A stretch of DNA of 64,000 bases from Candidatus Nanoarchaeia archaeon. GTDB lineage: Archaea > Nanoarchaeota > Nanoarchaeia > SCGC-AAA011-G17 > JAFCDX01. The notes under the pieces were generated by a model. The model searched no databases and was not told the DNA's origin. It worked only from the letters and a program-made list of their open reading frames with translations. Shown piece after piece: positions 10,401 to 18,900 of the stretch; the first letter of the stretch is position 1, and each line of letters starts with the position of its first letter. Both the position numbers and the translations under genes were made by a program. The DNA lies in NCBI GenBank assembly GCA_028717785.1, contig JAQUND010000005.1:1-64000 (forward strand), in the 5' to 3' direction.

Positions 10401-11775
10401 TAATGTTGTACAATGATACTTCTTCAAAATAACAAGAACTAATTTCAACTATTGTCGTCTGTGGATTTTCACCAATTATTTTTACACCAGTTGCAGTAAA
10501 ATTATTCCAGTCATTTGGTTCATATACAGTTCCAAACACATAAACTATCCAGTTAGGTTGCCATGCTTCACTTGGAACTGTATAAAAAAGATTTGTAAGA
10601 TTGGTAGCAGCTTTTTGTCTTGTGTCATAAGGATAAACACCATCTCCTGTTGCTTCTACATAAAAAATTCCGCTTAAGGGATAGAGCGTCCATTGAGCAT
10701 ATAAAGTGTGCAATGTTGTAATTGCAAATGTGTCACCAGGGTTATATGTCGTACCTGTACCATTAGCAACGGTATTCCAGTTATTGAAAGTATACGCGAA
10801 TCGAGCAAGACTTCCGGGCTCCATAACTGTTGCTGTGTCTCCTGGATTGTAAAAATTAGAATCAACAGGAGCTGGACTTCCTCCATTACCATTATATGTT
10901 ACTGTATATGTTTCTTTCCAGACATCATTATAATACACAGCGCCTAGAAGGCCTCCTATTAAATGAGCATTATCGTGAAAATTCACTAATGCAAATTCTG
11001 AACGTGCCGATCTAGCCGCTATTTGCGTAACCTGTGTAAAATTTATACCATCAGGTGATGTCCATACGCTACTAATCTGTAACACAACAAGTTGATTTCC
11101 AGCATTATTTACAATCGCTCTATCTGTTGTATCTGAAAATGGTGCATTTCCCAAAGAACTCCATGTTGTTCCATTATCCTGAGAACATCTGATAACGAAA
11201 TTACCACTATGACTTCCTGCTGAACCTGCTTGCCCATCATATAACCACAAATCCCCTAAAAATGATATGAGAAAACATTGTCTTAATGTCGTGCCAAAAT
11301 TAGCAGTTTCTAATGTCCAATTAAGTCCATCTGATGAACTGTAAACATCAGAATAAAAACTAGAACCTCCTCCATTATATCCACCAGCTATATACATTCT
11401 ATTGTTATGAATACAATAACCAAATTGATGTCTGATACCCCATGATGCCGATGCTGTAACCTGTGTCCATGTAACTGCATCATCAGAACTCCAGACATCA
11501 TTATAGGGAATACCTGAATCTGGAGAACCTCCAAATATCCAAAACTTGTTATCATAAAAAAGAAATCCAGGACCATACCTACTTGACCAAGCAGCTGAAT
11601 TTGTCACTACTTCCCAATTGATTCCATCTGCAGATCTCCAAACATCATTCACTCTTACGCCAGCAACAACACCTCCAGCGATATATATATAACCATTAGC
11701 TACGGTAGCTGAATGTCCATATCTATCCGACCAAGCTGCAGAATCTACGATCTTTGACCATCTGTTAAGATTCAT
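1480..11775 (-). CDS. Giant 3431-aa multidomain tail adhesin
   Basis: The largest gene in the window and probably a baseplate-anchored receptor-binding protein. Approximate layout: residues 1-290 are Kelch-like propeller blades (repeated YIAGG, DVWRSADG and DGINW motifs); 290-362 is an InlB B-repeat (VTYNGNGG...LYAQW); 370-660 is a right-handed beta-helix; 662-892 holds three more InlB repeats; 903-1198 holds three Ig-like domains (VEFFVDDGSGPVKVGE); about 1205-2920 alternates chitobiase-C-like modules (YYTTDGSEPT) with OmpL47-like modules (APPDGSNGWY, DNAGNVE). A flagellar-hook-like module sits inside at about 1555-1658. Residues 2930-3100 are helical and probably fix the protein to the baseplate, like gpI/YmfQ-type proteins (inference). 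A copy of the FTG/VNG beta-module lies near 3205-3272. There is no signal peptide. It ends in TAG. Confidence 0.85.
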   Translation of the reverse strand: MNLNRWSKIVDSAAWSDRYGHSATVANGYIYIAGGVVAGVRVNDVWRSADGINWEVVTNSAAWSSRYGPGFLFYDNKFWIFGGSPDSGIPYNDVWSSDDAVTWTQVTASASWGIRHQFGYCIHNNRMYIAGGYNGGGSSFYSDVYSSSDGLNWTLETANFGTTLRQCFLISFLGDLWLYDGQAGSAGSHSGNFVIRCSQDNGTTWSSLGNAPFSDTTDRAIVNNAGNQLVVLQISSVWTSPDGINFTQVTQIAARSARSEFALVNFHDNAHLIGGLLGAVYYNDVWKETYTVTYNGNGGSPAPVDSNFYNPGDTATVMEPGSLARFAYTFNNWNTVANGTGTTYNPGDTFAITTLHTLYAQWTLYPLSGIFYVEATGDGVYPYDTRQKAATNLTNLFYTVPSEAWQPNWIVYVFGTVYEPNDWNNFTATGVKIIGENPQTTIVEISSCYFEEVSLYNITFNVSDSDAEWTTICYDPDEVINCKFNGGGYAYSAITIYSGKPIKFVGNSFRNFFDDAYAIYTSDNGLFEEVLIINNSFENCNLYLEFYDTTIDVVEIYNNTMRNGVFTIDISYDAIITNFVHDHNICTGGFNYITFSPDVTETTSDPLYLEISPNELAIDNTSPAYHAGITRSTSPLTDLLGIAFANPPSIGAYEVASPALQVLYDGNGNVSGTVPVDSNVYQEGDTVTVLGNTGSLSKTDLIFSGWNTQASGAGIHYDPSGTFLMPATSLTLYAEWRLQVTYNGNDNTGGTAPIDVNYYLPYGVITTLNNTGSLSRTGYRFNGWNTQANGQGTHYELGQEFITTLNLTLYAEWIAVFSVQYFGNGSTGGTVPVDSNTYAIGEETIVLSSGSLSRTGYIFNVWNTLPDGTGTSYSPLFPLLIAGNTSLYAQWLSSEGDYPVFQWMVPECSITLPTDGQVFIQIPPFGLQINAIASSNVTDVQYVEFFVDDGSGPVKVGEDFTAPYSCVATITASGSYILTVRATNELNITGVSEPITIEVIGAVYPTCEIIEPEEGHVFDTSPTDVEILVDAQTLSGTITLVEFFMDSGSGPVKVGEQTTPHTGTIYRFVVEDVVNGNYTLTARATNSYALSFTSLPVNFEVRGNVPPVCEITEPTTGMTFAKDSSIFVRAVATDTDGTIVKVEFFADGIKVGEDTLLPYTHVIHNLEVGTHILTAIATDNRGDISVPQFPVTIYITDLTKPPNDRIPPITISDIPVEWNRHKNFVVELVANDFANTEHDIPAGLLRTYYTTDGSEPTTLSSYGPTEPDNKTTRFEILNRQGPITIKYFSVDLIRQAEGLGYTERTKTDILRLDDVPPITTYSAAPPDGSNGWYKTNPTITLIATDESSGVYRTFYRLNSGTFQEYTTPFMLPEQGVHTLQCFSEDNAGNVEDVKTFFFKWDAEPPFTQDDIIPGLHTEPVTINFYTSDLHSGTDKTYFTLDGSTPTTSSPSGSSVVISTSGTYTVRYFSVDVAGNAEIVRSNQIEVFIDTEGPGTYVFESFHINGKSAWYTESPDISIVAIDPSGVKEIQYKLSEVGKTTTAKYTSTVDISSTVDLSVNHYVKLEIDQSGNPLEVDIAGVIPSQTTITEIISAINAITGQTIATETNSSGETGNSYITLTSPTAGTANASSEIKFLAVLSNDATNEVFGLDETAYPHTFTETVVFIPYVAPFILPSDNYWNLEYYSVDNENNQSPTGTKNYKLDSEPPITTVSSSYDPDGTNGWYVTPPEPGQQGGPEITLEATDNLSGVEKIYYKWNVGHWEEFKTGDKIYIPGEGQHVLRFYAVDYAGNEEIENQAIFKYDYSAPVTTDDTIKYQGIIYTARGSGHQQVPEENPVIIGPYNLRLRNKDIVAVPYCYNVTKSQEYILEEILGTDRDVIQVLPVVRNENSSRLDEFRIQLLGLGGSPLIDFYHIYRIHNKTKGITYTVDFASSTLAGNLVLQGIEGIDLGDILSVDYSFSGVPFSAGDIVNVSYAFDISHDPQVLNSIDYRLIDPYNPPYTNDYDLTVHLLPTDAISSIAHTFYTTDGSEPTINSLEGTSIDFTEPGTYTIKYFSIDAAGNVETPHEAQYQIRIDKRIPQLHIDFDLDPLEDGENGWFKYNFGLNVQLWSEDRIDRIDEEPTILSETEVLPGIWEYELRLNNRFVNNVSRIRTSITDKSYTFDRFELNEASCDKVFVRGSERHVPVKVIVTPQILHIHNPEKLDYLYDVPIIGTLIIRRNGIPTTNFVLEGSRITITESMVDTDVYDATYSVYDRMLVDYRHYIGLEKVNFGLDSSELSTEVLLSPSGLRADVLANNRVNYAVTFLRTSSQFYSIDGQRTIYARAYDSNTVLNTGAPQKQSLLYVLPYKLDRVAPVTTDNIPGPGWLKAPVNIELFPFDAMPGSGVSATHYTTNGLTPTRTSQNSTYIQLDSSGIYNIKYFSVDFAGNSEAVKTGLNLVSVDADPPLTSIVVSPVVPDGNNYWYRTQPTISFTSIDSFSGVDQTFYRLNDGLFYEYTAPFLLPEGAITITYYSIDNVGNIETSKIAVIKYDATAPETTTDAPAGYTSQSRINFLVTDVGSGTYRTYYTTDGTDPTQSSAYGTYVDLLTSGTYTLKYFSVDNAGNIETIKTQIVQIDLEEPEIYEFQPAGCIITDTTTEIVVKIRDALSGVDIDSVIIDVDGVVYSTTKNASYFSYAGTAADYTITISPITGLLNFQDVELLKVRNVTDFAGNVAPTLEFNLVTPDVLSPWVREVYPAPNVQDVSTATNVIAFIDDSQSGVNIKSVNVTINSIEFKINSKNILRIQYTGVCTTATLQIFNRSLVTYIDSVKDVSISFNETDRNTIKKVELYLNSLPNYEVTILDSRYEQTESIYLLNISSLNIVDPGVVDFYLPEENLNFSFFERGKGYLVFASPSFNFEHKVTVNVSINAEDNAGNIMDTFTYAFVPHIYATPSIKKRNYLNRVALDYLSDMQANMASNYSRSKSTNFYGHQKAICLELARHLEEIEHLNEDRSYTTLRSSNLYSKLGYLLETLPQVDMSHDDYRRLLQSLISILFKGSLKSSIEQGVSLFLGTDVKIVEVVFAEGTDISEQFVFTADIMITDTFTGVDLIALSKNLSHVFNLVKPAHVFIVQRFGWVEEFDFQAGCTLLWEVDEFGDYVINQFGNRIPRIAFDGYQAAETQSDTAICDRFKYSFNSRFEEDVRQDCAESLERVNTYIEEVTSQFTGAENYFYIHRIPILHDGTHVAEFADVTVTVNGTPVQILELDPLTGFVRISVTPAAYEPVFVTYKYNKYFIYRVVTMYLDGCGISYQHWIQHRIESFFGGGSQYFDILETELDEFIVSDGETGFEIEKRSSLTTRQVVGRIKIPDVEMHAHVCDTNYNNVSTTREDFKEPLMLNEVAKWYSPESGHVPNPEISFTYLNDKNFILNGVSIINKKCLNHDTYTMTLMS

Positions 11776-11809
11776 AATTGACCTTTTATATCTCGTTTCT
11801 CATGGGTTC

Positions 11810-14800
11810 TTAAATCCCAATTTTTAGAATTTTACCTGCGCTATAACAGTTAGCTATTCTTGTATCTGCATTATGCGATTTATTACCCCAAAATCCACCT
11901 ACATAATTTGTCTGATTAATTGGCGATGACGTACATTCATCGCCAATTCTGTTTATTTCCCATCTACTTGCATGTGTCAAATCTACTTGGCCAGAAAGAA
12001 ATAAACTTGTCGTATAAAGATTGGTACTCATATTTTCGCCATCAAGCTGCCCTACATTCACATTATTTACATACACATTAGTTCTACAACCAAGATTCTC
12101 ACAAATGATAGAAAATTTCTTATAAAAAATATGCGATTCACTATATACTAGAACATCAGAATTATTGTTTTGATAAGCAAAAATATTTATGCCCTCAGGA
12201 TAAGTCGGATGATCAGCACCATAAATTACAGCTCTAAATCCATAAACAAATTGATTAGAATAATCTAAATATCCGTATGTAATGGTAGAACTTCCCCCTG
12301 GAACTTCATTGCCTTTCGGTATAAAATCAAAATACAATTTTGTTCTTCTGATAGAAGAATCAATATTCCATTCTGAATTAAAATATTCACTGGTACTAGA
12401 ATTTGCAACAATATCAATACCTGTATTAGAGTATGTACTTGTAAAATTACTAGAACCTGAAATCAATGAACAGAAAGGTTCTGAAGAAGATCGACAATAT
12501 GTATTTCTTGTAACCAAATGGACTTTGGGAAATGTATAGTTAATATTAATTCTAGAAAAACAATCAACACTATTGCTCTCTCCATAACCGATGAATCCTC
12601 CCACGCCCCAATATCCCGAAAAACTTGTCGATAATTCTCCCCATGAAAAACATTGTTCTATACGATCTCTTGTGAACATATTTCCTGCAAAACCACCAAT
12701 GTGCCCAGCACCTGTAGGTACTGTCATCGACATTATGCTAAAACATTTTTTGATATTTCCAGCATTGTATAGACTACCTATAAAACCACCTATGTCGCTT
12801 GTAGAATAAGCAACAGAATTTGTACATGTCAAAGATCCACGTGCATAGCAATTAAAAATTCTTCCGCTATTTACACCAACATCACCACCAAATCCCCCAA
12901 CTTTGTTAGAGCTAACATAACTTCGCACATCACCCTTGAAATAGCAATTTTCAATTCTTTCAATTTGAGCATTAAGATAACCAGCAAAACCACCAGTACT
13001 TGAAGCTCCTTCGACATCACCAATAATATAACAATCCAATATATGAGACATGGGACCTGAAGCATAACCCAAAAAACCACCAATACCATAGGTACCTGGT
13101 TGACCTGAAACTTGTGAAACTACATTCCCAATTACATGACATCTATTCATACTACAGCTACCATAACCAATGAATCCACCCATGCCAAAAGACCCGTAAT
13201 TAACACGAACATCACCTTCAAAATAACAATCTGAAATTTCTTGCCCTGAATTAGGCGTCCATATATTACCTATAAAACCTGATACGCCATAAGTACCATA
13301 GATAGTACAAAGAGCATGGGAATTACGTATTGTTCCAACTAAAGAACAATATCCTATGAGTCCTCCAACATAAGAACCACCAGAAACTGTACCCTCAGCA
13401 ACACAATTTTCCATACTCAACAGATCGTATACATATCCAAGCAAACCCCCTGCATTACTCGAGCTATTTATCATGCTTTCAGCTGTCGTTATAAAAGCTT
13501 GACATGTTGACACTGTTATTGAACTTGAGTATGCAGCTAATGAACCATATTGACCCGAAGAATTGACATCAAAAATCACGGAACATCTAGAAATATCACC
13601 ATAATTGAAAGTACATACAAGACCTCCACAATTAGTGCCAGTAGCTTGAACATCAGCAGAACAATCTACAATATCTGTATAATATGATTCTCGGATCAAA
13701 CCTCCACAAAGATCTCCATTAAATATTCCAGAAACATGACAGGTATCAATTAAACCATGAGGGCTCACATATTCTAGATTAAAACTGCCGACTAAACCTG
13801 CTACATAACGTCCTGTTATGTTGACATCTTCTAAATTGACATTTCTAAATGTAGAATTCCTACAACGACAAAATAAAGCTGCAAAACCAAGTGTTTCTGG
13901 CTCTGGTGCAGGAGGTGCCGGTCTGTTTATGTAAAGATTTGAAATTTGAAAATTGCCCCCATCATAAGTTCCAGAAAAATGATTATAACCATCATAACGT
14001 GAAATGGGATCAAATCCTAGACCTGCATTCCAGTTTATTGTATCGGCTGCATCTATGTCCACTGTTTGTAAATAATTATCATGTAATGCATATCCTGGTA
14101 CACTTGTTAAAGCATTACCAGGGGAACCGATAAGTTGTAATTTTTCGAGTGTATCTACAGCAAACGTTGTCCCTGCATAAGCATCTATATAATTGTTTTT
14201 TGTTACTGAACCCGTGTCTATTCCATTGTCTACAGATAGAGAAATATTGTAAGTCCCTCTTATGAAAGTGTGAGATGGGTCTTGAGCTATGCTTGTGTAT
14301 CCATCATTAAATGTCCACAAATATGATTGTATTGGAAAATCAGATTCAGCTGTCAAAAAAGAAAAATTTATTGTAGCAGGTGCTAAATCAAATAATTTGT
14401 CGCTTGTGAAATCAACGACACCCATTGTATCGTATCTAAAAAGACAAGTTTGACAATCTGTTACAAAATACAATTTATTTTCGGCGATCTCAAGAGAAAC
14501 TATCCAATGAGACACACTACCATTCTGAAACATATTTTCAAATTCGGTTTCTTGCGTGTTAAGGCGATATACATATCCATCTGTACTCCCAAGATATAAT
14601 CTGTTATAATAAACGAGAAAAACTTCACCAGTGATATGACTAGGAATACTAGAAGCTAATGTGTCCCATGCTGTCTCTGTTCCATTTAGACGAAGCAAGT
14701 CATATGCAGAACTATAAGCAGTGCTATATAATTGATTATTGTATACGCAGAGGTTATAGAAATCATTACCACTTACTACAACTTCCCAAGCATTTTCCGC

Positions 14801-15337
14801 TTGATTCACTTTAACTAACCCATAATTAGCCATATTTCCATAAATAGTATTATTGAAAATTGCTAGACTAAGCACGTGATCACCCAAATAACTAAGACGC
14901 GGACAAACAGTTTCCCAAGCATCCCCCGCTAAATTCAGACGAAGTAATTCGCCTGTTGTTGTACTAGAATACAATCTGTTGTTAAAAACTAAAAGTTTGT
15001 GAATACCAGCAGATGTTGAAATGACTTGTATAACAGCATCTCCGGTGTCATTTAATCTCCATAAACCCCCAGTATTGGTTGTCGCCATATAAAGTTTATT
15101 GTCAAACTCAATTGTTCTGAATTGATACGGAATTTCTCCAGTATATGGTATTTCAAGTCTTTGATCCCAGGTGTCAAGAGAACTATTCGCTCTATACAAA
15201 TAAGCACCAATAATGCCATCCGAACAAGAACCGCCCCCATGCCAAGATGTCGCCAAATAAACTCTTCCTTGAAAATAGCGCAGACTGTGCCCTGTTTTCG
15301 AATCATTCATTGGAGTCAAAGTTCTATAAAAACCCAT
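11810..15337 (-). CDS. Propeller-PKD-GLUG adhesin, 1175 aa
   Basis: A tail adhesin built from bacterial-surface modules. Residues 1-300 form a beta-propeller-like set of repeats (NNRLYSSTTTGELLRLN and similar). About 310-390 is a PKD domain with the typical SYLWTFNDG...DPSHTF and YNISLSVDN segments. About 390-970 is a GLUG-type beta-helix (GGLIGYC, IGGFIGS, DCYFEGDV repeats). About 985-1140 resembles a concanavalin/laminin-G lectin sandwich. A last lone GLUG turn (YVGGFWGNK...IANCYSAG) ends the protein. The usual GLUG C-cap (YWD...GWDF...W) is absent here but present in the 125-aa gene nearby. The ribosome binding site GTGGAG lies at the end of the 68-aa gene. Glycan or host-surface binding is inferred from the domains. 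Confidence 0.8.
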   Translation of the reverse strand: MGFYRTLTPMNDSKTGHSLRYFQGRVYLATSWHGGGSCSDGIIGAYLYRANSSLDTWDQRLEIPYTGEIPYQFRTIEFDNKLYMATTNTGGLWRLNDTGDAVIQVISTSAGIHKLLVFNNRLYSSTTTGELLRLNLAGDAWETVCPRLSYLGDHVLSLAIFNNTIYGNMANYGLVKVNQAENAWEVVVSGNDFYNLCVYNNQLYSTAYSSAYDLLRLNGTETAWDTLASSIPSHITGEVFLVYYNRLYLGSTDGYVYRLNTQETEFENMFQNGSVSHWIVSLEIAENKLYFVTDCQTCLFRYDTMGVVDFTSDKLFDLAPATINFSFLTAESDFPIQSYLWTFNDGYTSIAQDPSHTFIRGTYNISLSVDNGIDTGSVTKNNYIDAYAGTTFAVDTLEKLQLIGSPGNALTSVPGYALHDNYLQTVDIDAADTINWNAGLGFDPISRYDGYNHFSGTYDGGNFQISNLYINRPAPPAPEPETLGFAALFCRCRNSTFRNVNLEDVNITGRYVAGLVGSFNLEYVSPHGLIDTCHVSGIFNGDLCGGLIRESYYTDIVDCSADVQATGTNCGGLVCTFNYGDISRCSVIFDVNSSGQYGSLAAYSSSITVSTCQAFITTAESMINSSSNAGGLLGYVYDLLSMENCVAEGTVSGGSYVGGLIGYCSLVGTIRNSHALCTIYGTYGVSGFIGNIWTPNSGQEISDCYFEGDVRVNYGSFGMGGFIGYGSCSMNRCHVIGNVVSQVSGQPGTYGIGGFLGYASGPMSHILDCYIIGDVEGASSTGGFAGYLNAQIERIENCYFKGDVRSYVSSNKVGGFGGDVGVNSGRIFNCYARGSLTCTNSVAYSTSDIGGFIGSLYNAGNIKKCFSIMSMTVPTGAGHIGGFAGNMFTRDRIEQCFSWGELSTSFSGYWGVGGFIGYGESNSVDCFSRININYTFPKVHLVTRNTYCRSSSEPFCSLISGSSNFTSTYSNTGIDIVANSSTSEYFNSEWNIDSSIRRTKLYFDFIPKGNEVPGGSSTITYGYLDYSNQFVYGFRAVIYGADHPTYPEGINIFAYQNNNSDVLVYSESHIFYKKFSIICENLGCRTNVYVNNVNVGQLDGENMSTNLYTTSLFLSGQVDLTHASRWEINRIGDECTSSPINQTNYVGGFWGNKSHNADTRIANCYSAGKILKIGI

Positions 15338-15340
15338 TGT

Positions 15341-15547
15341 TTACTCCACTATTTCGATTTTTTCTAATAGATCTACAGCTGGTAAAAGATTTGACGTGAC
15401 AAACATGTCATATGTACCATTATTTTCTCTAGATTTATTCATATTTAACATCACTGGACCATCTACAGGCGGACTTGGTACAATGTTGATACGATTCAAA
15501 TTGAATTCTCGTATTTTTCCACCAGATAATGTCACCTTGAGCTTCAT
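15341..15547 (-). CDS. 68-residue hypothetical baseplate-region protein
   Basis: A small beta-rich protein starting MKLKVTLSGGKIREFNLN, with a strong AAGGAG upstream of ATG 15547. Its stop (GAGTAA) forms part of the ribosome binding site of the 1175-aa adhesin, so the two are translated in sequence. The first 20 residues look like one beta-hairpin; there is no enzymatic motif, membrane segment or recognisable family. The place between two adhesin genes suggests a connector or assembly role, but that is a guess. Confidence 0.6.
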   Translation of the reverse strand: MKLKVTLSGGKIREFNLNRINIVPSPPVDGPVMLNMNKSRENNGTYDMFVTSNLLPAVDLLEKIEIVE

Positions 15548-15557
15548 AATTTACTCC

Positions 15558-15935
15558 TTATAATGTTTCGTCTAAATGCCAGACAGTTTCGAAATCCCAC
15601 CCTACATAGGTACTCTGTATACCCATTTCTGTTGTAGTTTTTCCTTCACCTAAAGCTGACGTAGAAATTCCAGAAAGAATAATATCCCAATATGATTGGT
15701 TCACAACAAACCATTGGGCATAAAGTGTAGTATCTTCAGTTATATAAAAACCATCACCTGATCTATAACTTAAACCGGAACCATCAATTGAAGTATTCCA
15801 ACATGAAAAAAATTCAGTATCTTTAACAAGATCCCCTTTGTCAAGTACTGTTACAAAACTGCCCTCAGAATAATCAACAAGATCAACTGGTGAAGTTCCT
15901 CCAGTATTTCCATTACCATCGTAAAAAACTCTCAT
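15558..15935 (-). CDS. InlB B-repeat plus GLUG end-cap, 125 aa
   Basis: Residues 1-75 are one InlB B-repeat (Listeria-Bacteroides type): VFYDGNGNTGG...PVD, then FSCWNT, then LYAQW. Residues 78-125 match the end segment normally found at the C-terminus of GLUG proteins (SYWD, GEGKTTTEM, GWDFETVW). The GLUG beta-helix that should precede such a cap is missing here, while the 1175-aa adhesin has the helix but lacks the cap. This looks like a leftover or recombined piece of a larger adhesin, or a small separate ligand. Its InlB repeat closely resembles the four in the 3431-aa protein. The start is the ATG at 15935; the preceding spacer is short and holds the weak site AAGGGTTC. Confidence 0.7.
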   Translation of the reverse strand: MRVFYDGNGNTGGTSPVDLVDYSEGSFVTVLDKGDLVKDTEFFSCWNTSIDGSGLSYRSGDGFYITEDTTLYAQWFVVNQSYWDIILSGISTSALGEGKTTTEMGIQSTYVGWDFETVWHLDETL

Positions 15936-15951
15936 GATGAACCCTTCAATA

Positions 15952-18900
15952 TTATGCCGTCGTAATCACAACTTCACCTAATGTCAGATATTCTAAACTT
16001 GTCGCATTTATATCAGATGCTCCTGTCTCACCGTTAACAACATAAGAAACCGTGTATCTATGCAAAGAAGGTAGATCATTTTCAAGAGTAGAAATAACTA
16101 TTTCACCATCAGAACCGATGTAAGCTTGTCCTGCTGCATTATCGACAGTGTTTTTATCCGTCACTAGAACTAATGGTCTATCGCTTTCAAATACAGCATA
16201 GAATCCATCGCCTGCACCATAACCAAGAGTTTTATGCAGTAATGCTCCTGATCCAGTAGAATATGAATAAACGACATTATGTTGAAATACTTGAAATGTA
16301 GAATTAATAATTTCTCTATTTATTTGCGTGTTATCAGCTTTTACCATTTTAGCCAAAGGCACTACTACTGATTTGACATTTGCAACTTCTTCTATTGTTC
16401 TTATGACATCACTTTGCGCAATTCCTTCACCAAGTTTTAATTTATTAAATTCATTTGACAAAGCTGTTCTAATATCTGAAGTGGTCTGCAATACACTCGC
16501 TGTAGGTTTCAAAACAACAGAAATATCAAAATCGACTTTTGTTTCTAAAACACCTTTTACAAGTACATCTGCTGTCACATGTCTTGAAACATCTATTGCA
16601 TCCTGTGCTATTTTTATCAGTGGATTTGTTTGATATGAAATAGTAAGAATCTCACCATAAGAATATTCAACTTCAACTGTACTTCCATTTGGTATTGTCG
16701 AAGTCTTAGATCTGGCAAGTTGAACTTTTTTCCCATCTTCTTCTGGTGTCACTAGATAATCATTATTTTTAAAAAAAGTTGTCGTACCTTGTCTCACTAT
16801 TATAGATTCTGTATCTATGCCATATCTGCTCAATTCTCTATATTCATTATTGACCATCACTAGATTTTCTGTGCCACTTGCTAAAGTACCTACCGGTATA
16901 CCATTAGCATAATTAATCTTTACTGATCTTGTTGCTTTACTTGAATTTCCTTCTAACAGTATATCGTCGACTTTGTTAAGCGAATAATTGATATCAGGTT
17001 GTAATGTTCCACTCACAGAACCTACGACAGACAAAATTTCGTCTACAGGTTGTGTTGCAAGTATTATTGGTGCACTGTCTCTGTATCTATAAGTACTAGA
17101 AATCAAATCTCCTATAGCCATTGAAATACTTGAATTTATTTCATTTGTAGATTCTAAATCTATTGTCAATCCATCATCCCCAATAAGCATGCTTTCAACA
17201 AGATTGCCATGAGCAAGATTAGCTATTGTCTCCCCACCTGTAGAAGTCAGTACTAATTCATTCAGCACATGCACTATATATTGATAACTTGCTGTCAAAC
17301 TGTCTCCGGGTTCCAAACCAGAACCATAAAGATGAAGTGCTCCATTTAAAACATTTAAAGTATAGTCAACTCCATCTTCAAGAGCAACACCATTTTTGCT
17401 AATCAAATAAGATTTTTTAGCAACAGGAATGTGGTCCAAAGCAAAATCGACTTCTCCACCTAATGCTGGATCTATTATGATTTCATCATCAATTTGTATT
17501 TTATAGTCGTATGTAGCTGTTATCACATCACCAACAATTAATGCATGTTCAAAAGCAATTGCTCCTGTTTCCAGATTAACTGTTACTTCTGTCTCTTTTT
17601 CTAAATCAGTTCCATTTTTCTTTATTGTCCAATTGCCAAGCAAATCATAATTTCTACCTTTTGTGATATTTCGAATATTTGAAACTTCATAAATAGGAGT
17701 GTTCTCAGTTACAGCTGAATTAGTTGTTCTAATAATCATTTCGCTTGCATCAACAACATCAAAATTATCATTAACAACTTGTGTATAAAGAAAACCTACC
17801 TGATCTTGTGTTTGAGCATTCTCTCCACCACGTATATAAATATCAACTTTACCATATACATGTTTTTTACGAACTTCATCATAATCTCTTTGCATCATTG
17901 AGTCACCAGCTGTAACTACAATGACATCTCTGATTCCTGGGATTTGAGCACAGGTCTTTTTATACCCATAAACTGTGCCTACATCGAGCCCAAGAAAAGC
18001 TAATTGTGCTCTATCAGCTAAATCTGAGTTTGATTCCTCATCTTCACCTCCAAAGGCCGATTCTGTATTGGTAACTGACACGCCAGCAATGTTAGAATTT
18101 ATGATTGTATTGGCATTAACATTACCCGTTGCACCTGGCTCGACGGCCTCTATCGGAATCGTAAGTTCATATTGACGGGTTATTGAATTGTAATATTCTT
18201 CTATTCTTGCAACTTCCATTATACCACTCGACAATGTGCTAAACTGTATAGCAGCTTGTGTTTCTGTCGGAGTCGTACTTACAACTTCACCAAGCGGTAT
18301 ATTGATATCAGCTGTCGGTGCTGTTGGCGTATAGAAAATTATATGTGTCGTAGAATTGGTTGCACCCTGTCTTATAAATCCATAATTAGAAGCTAATGCA
18401 TCAAAAGCATCATCAATAAGTTCTTGTACTTGACTATCATCTGCGAAAAAATATGCTTGTTTTAATATAGTTTTATATGTCGAATCTGCAACGGAATCTG
18501 AAACTCCATCACTATCAGCATCGTCTAAAGCTCTTAAAGCTAGAAACGACTGAGATCGCATTGCAAAATCTTCTCTGATATATGCCCAAGACATTTCTCT
18601 ACTATTTGGATCTACATGCAATTGTCTTATTGTACTTCCTGGTTTTACATCAAGTAGAGGGTCACGCTCAAGAAGTTCTGTTATGTAATCCAAACTTATA
18701 TCATTTTGTGACCTTGTCGGTGTTTCTACAACTTCAGTTGGAATAACAAGGGGTGTTGCTTCAACCTCAATCGAAAGTACACTTTCTTCTCCAACATTAT
18801 TGACAGCAGTTACGATATAGTATTGTTTTTTCTTTTCAGTTATATTTTCATGGGTATATTTATAGACATAGACTTCGACAATTTGGTCGACTGTAGTTGT

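Noticed and set aside
12871..13089. Minus-strand frame of 72 codons inside the 1175-aa adhesin
   Set aside because: It is an alternative frame of GLUG repeats, rich in Val/Leu only because of codon shift. No ribosome site.
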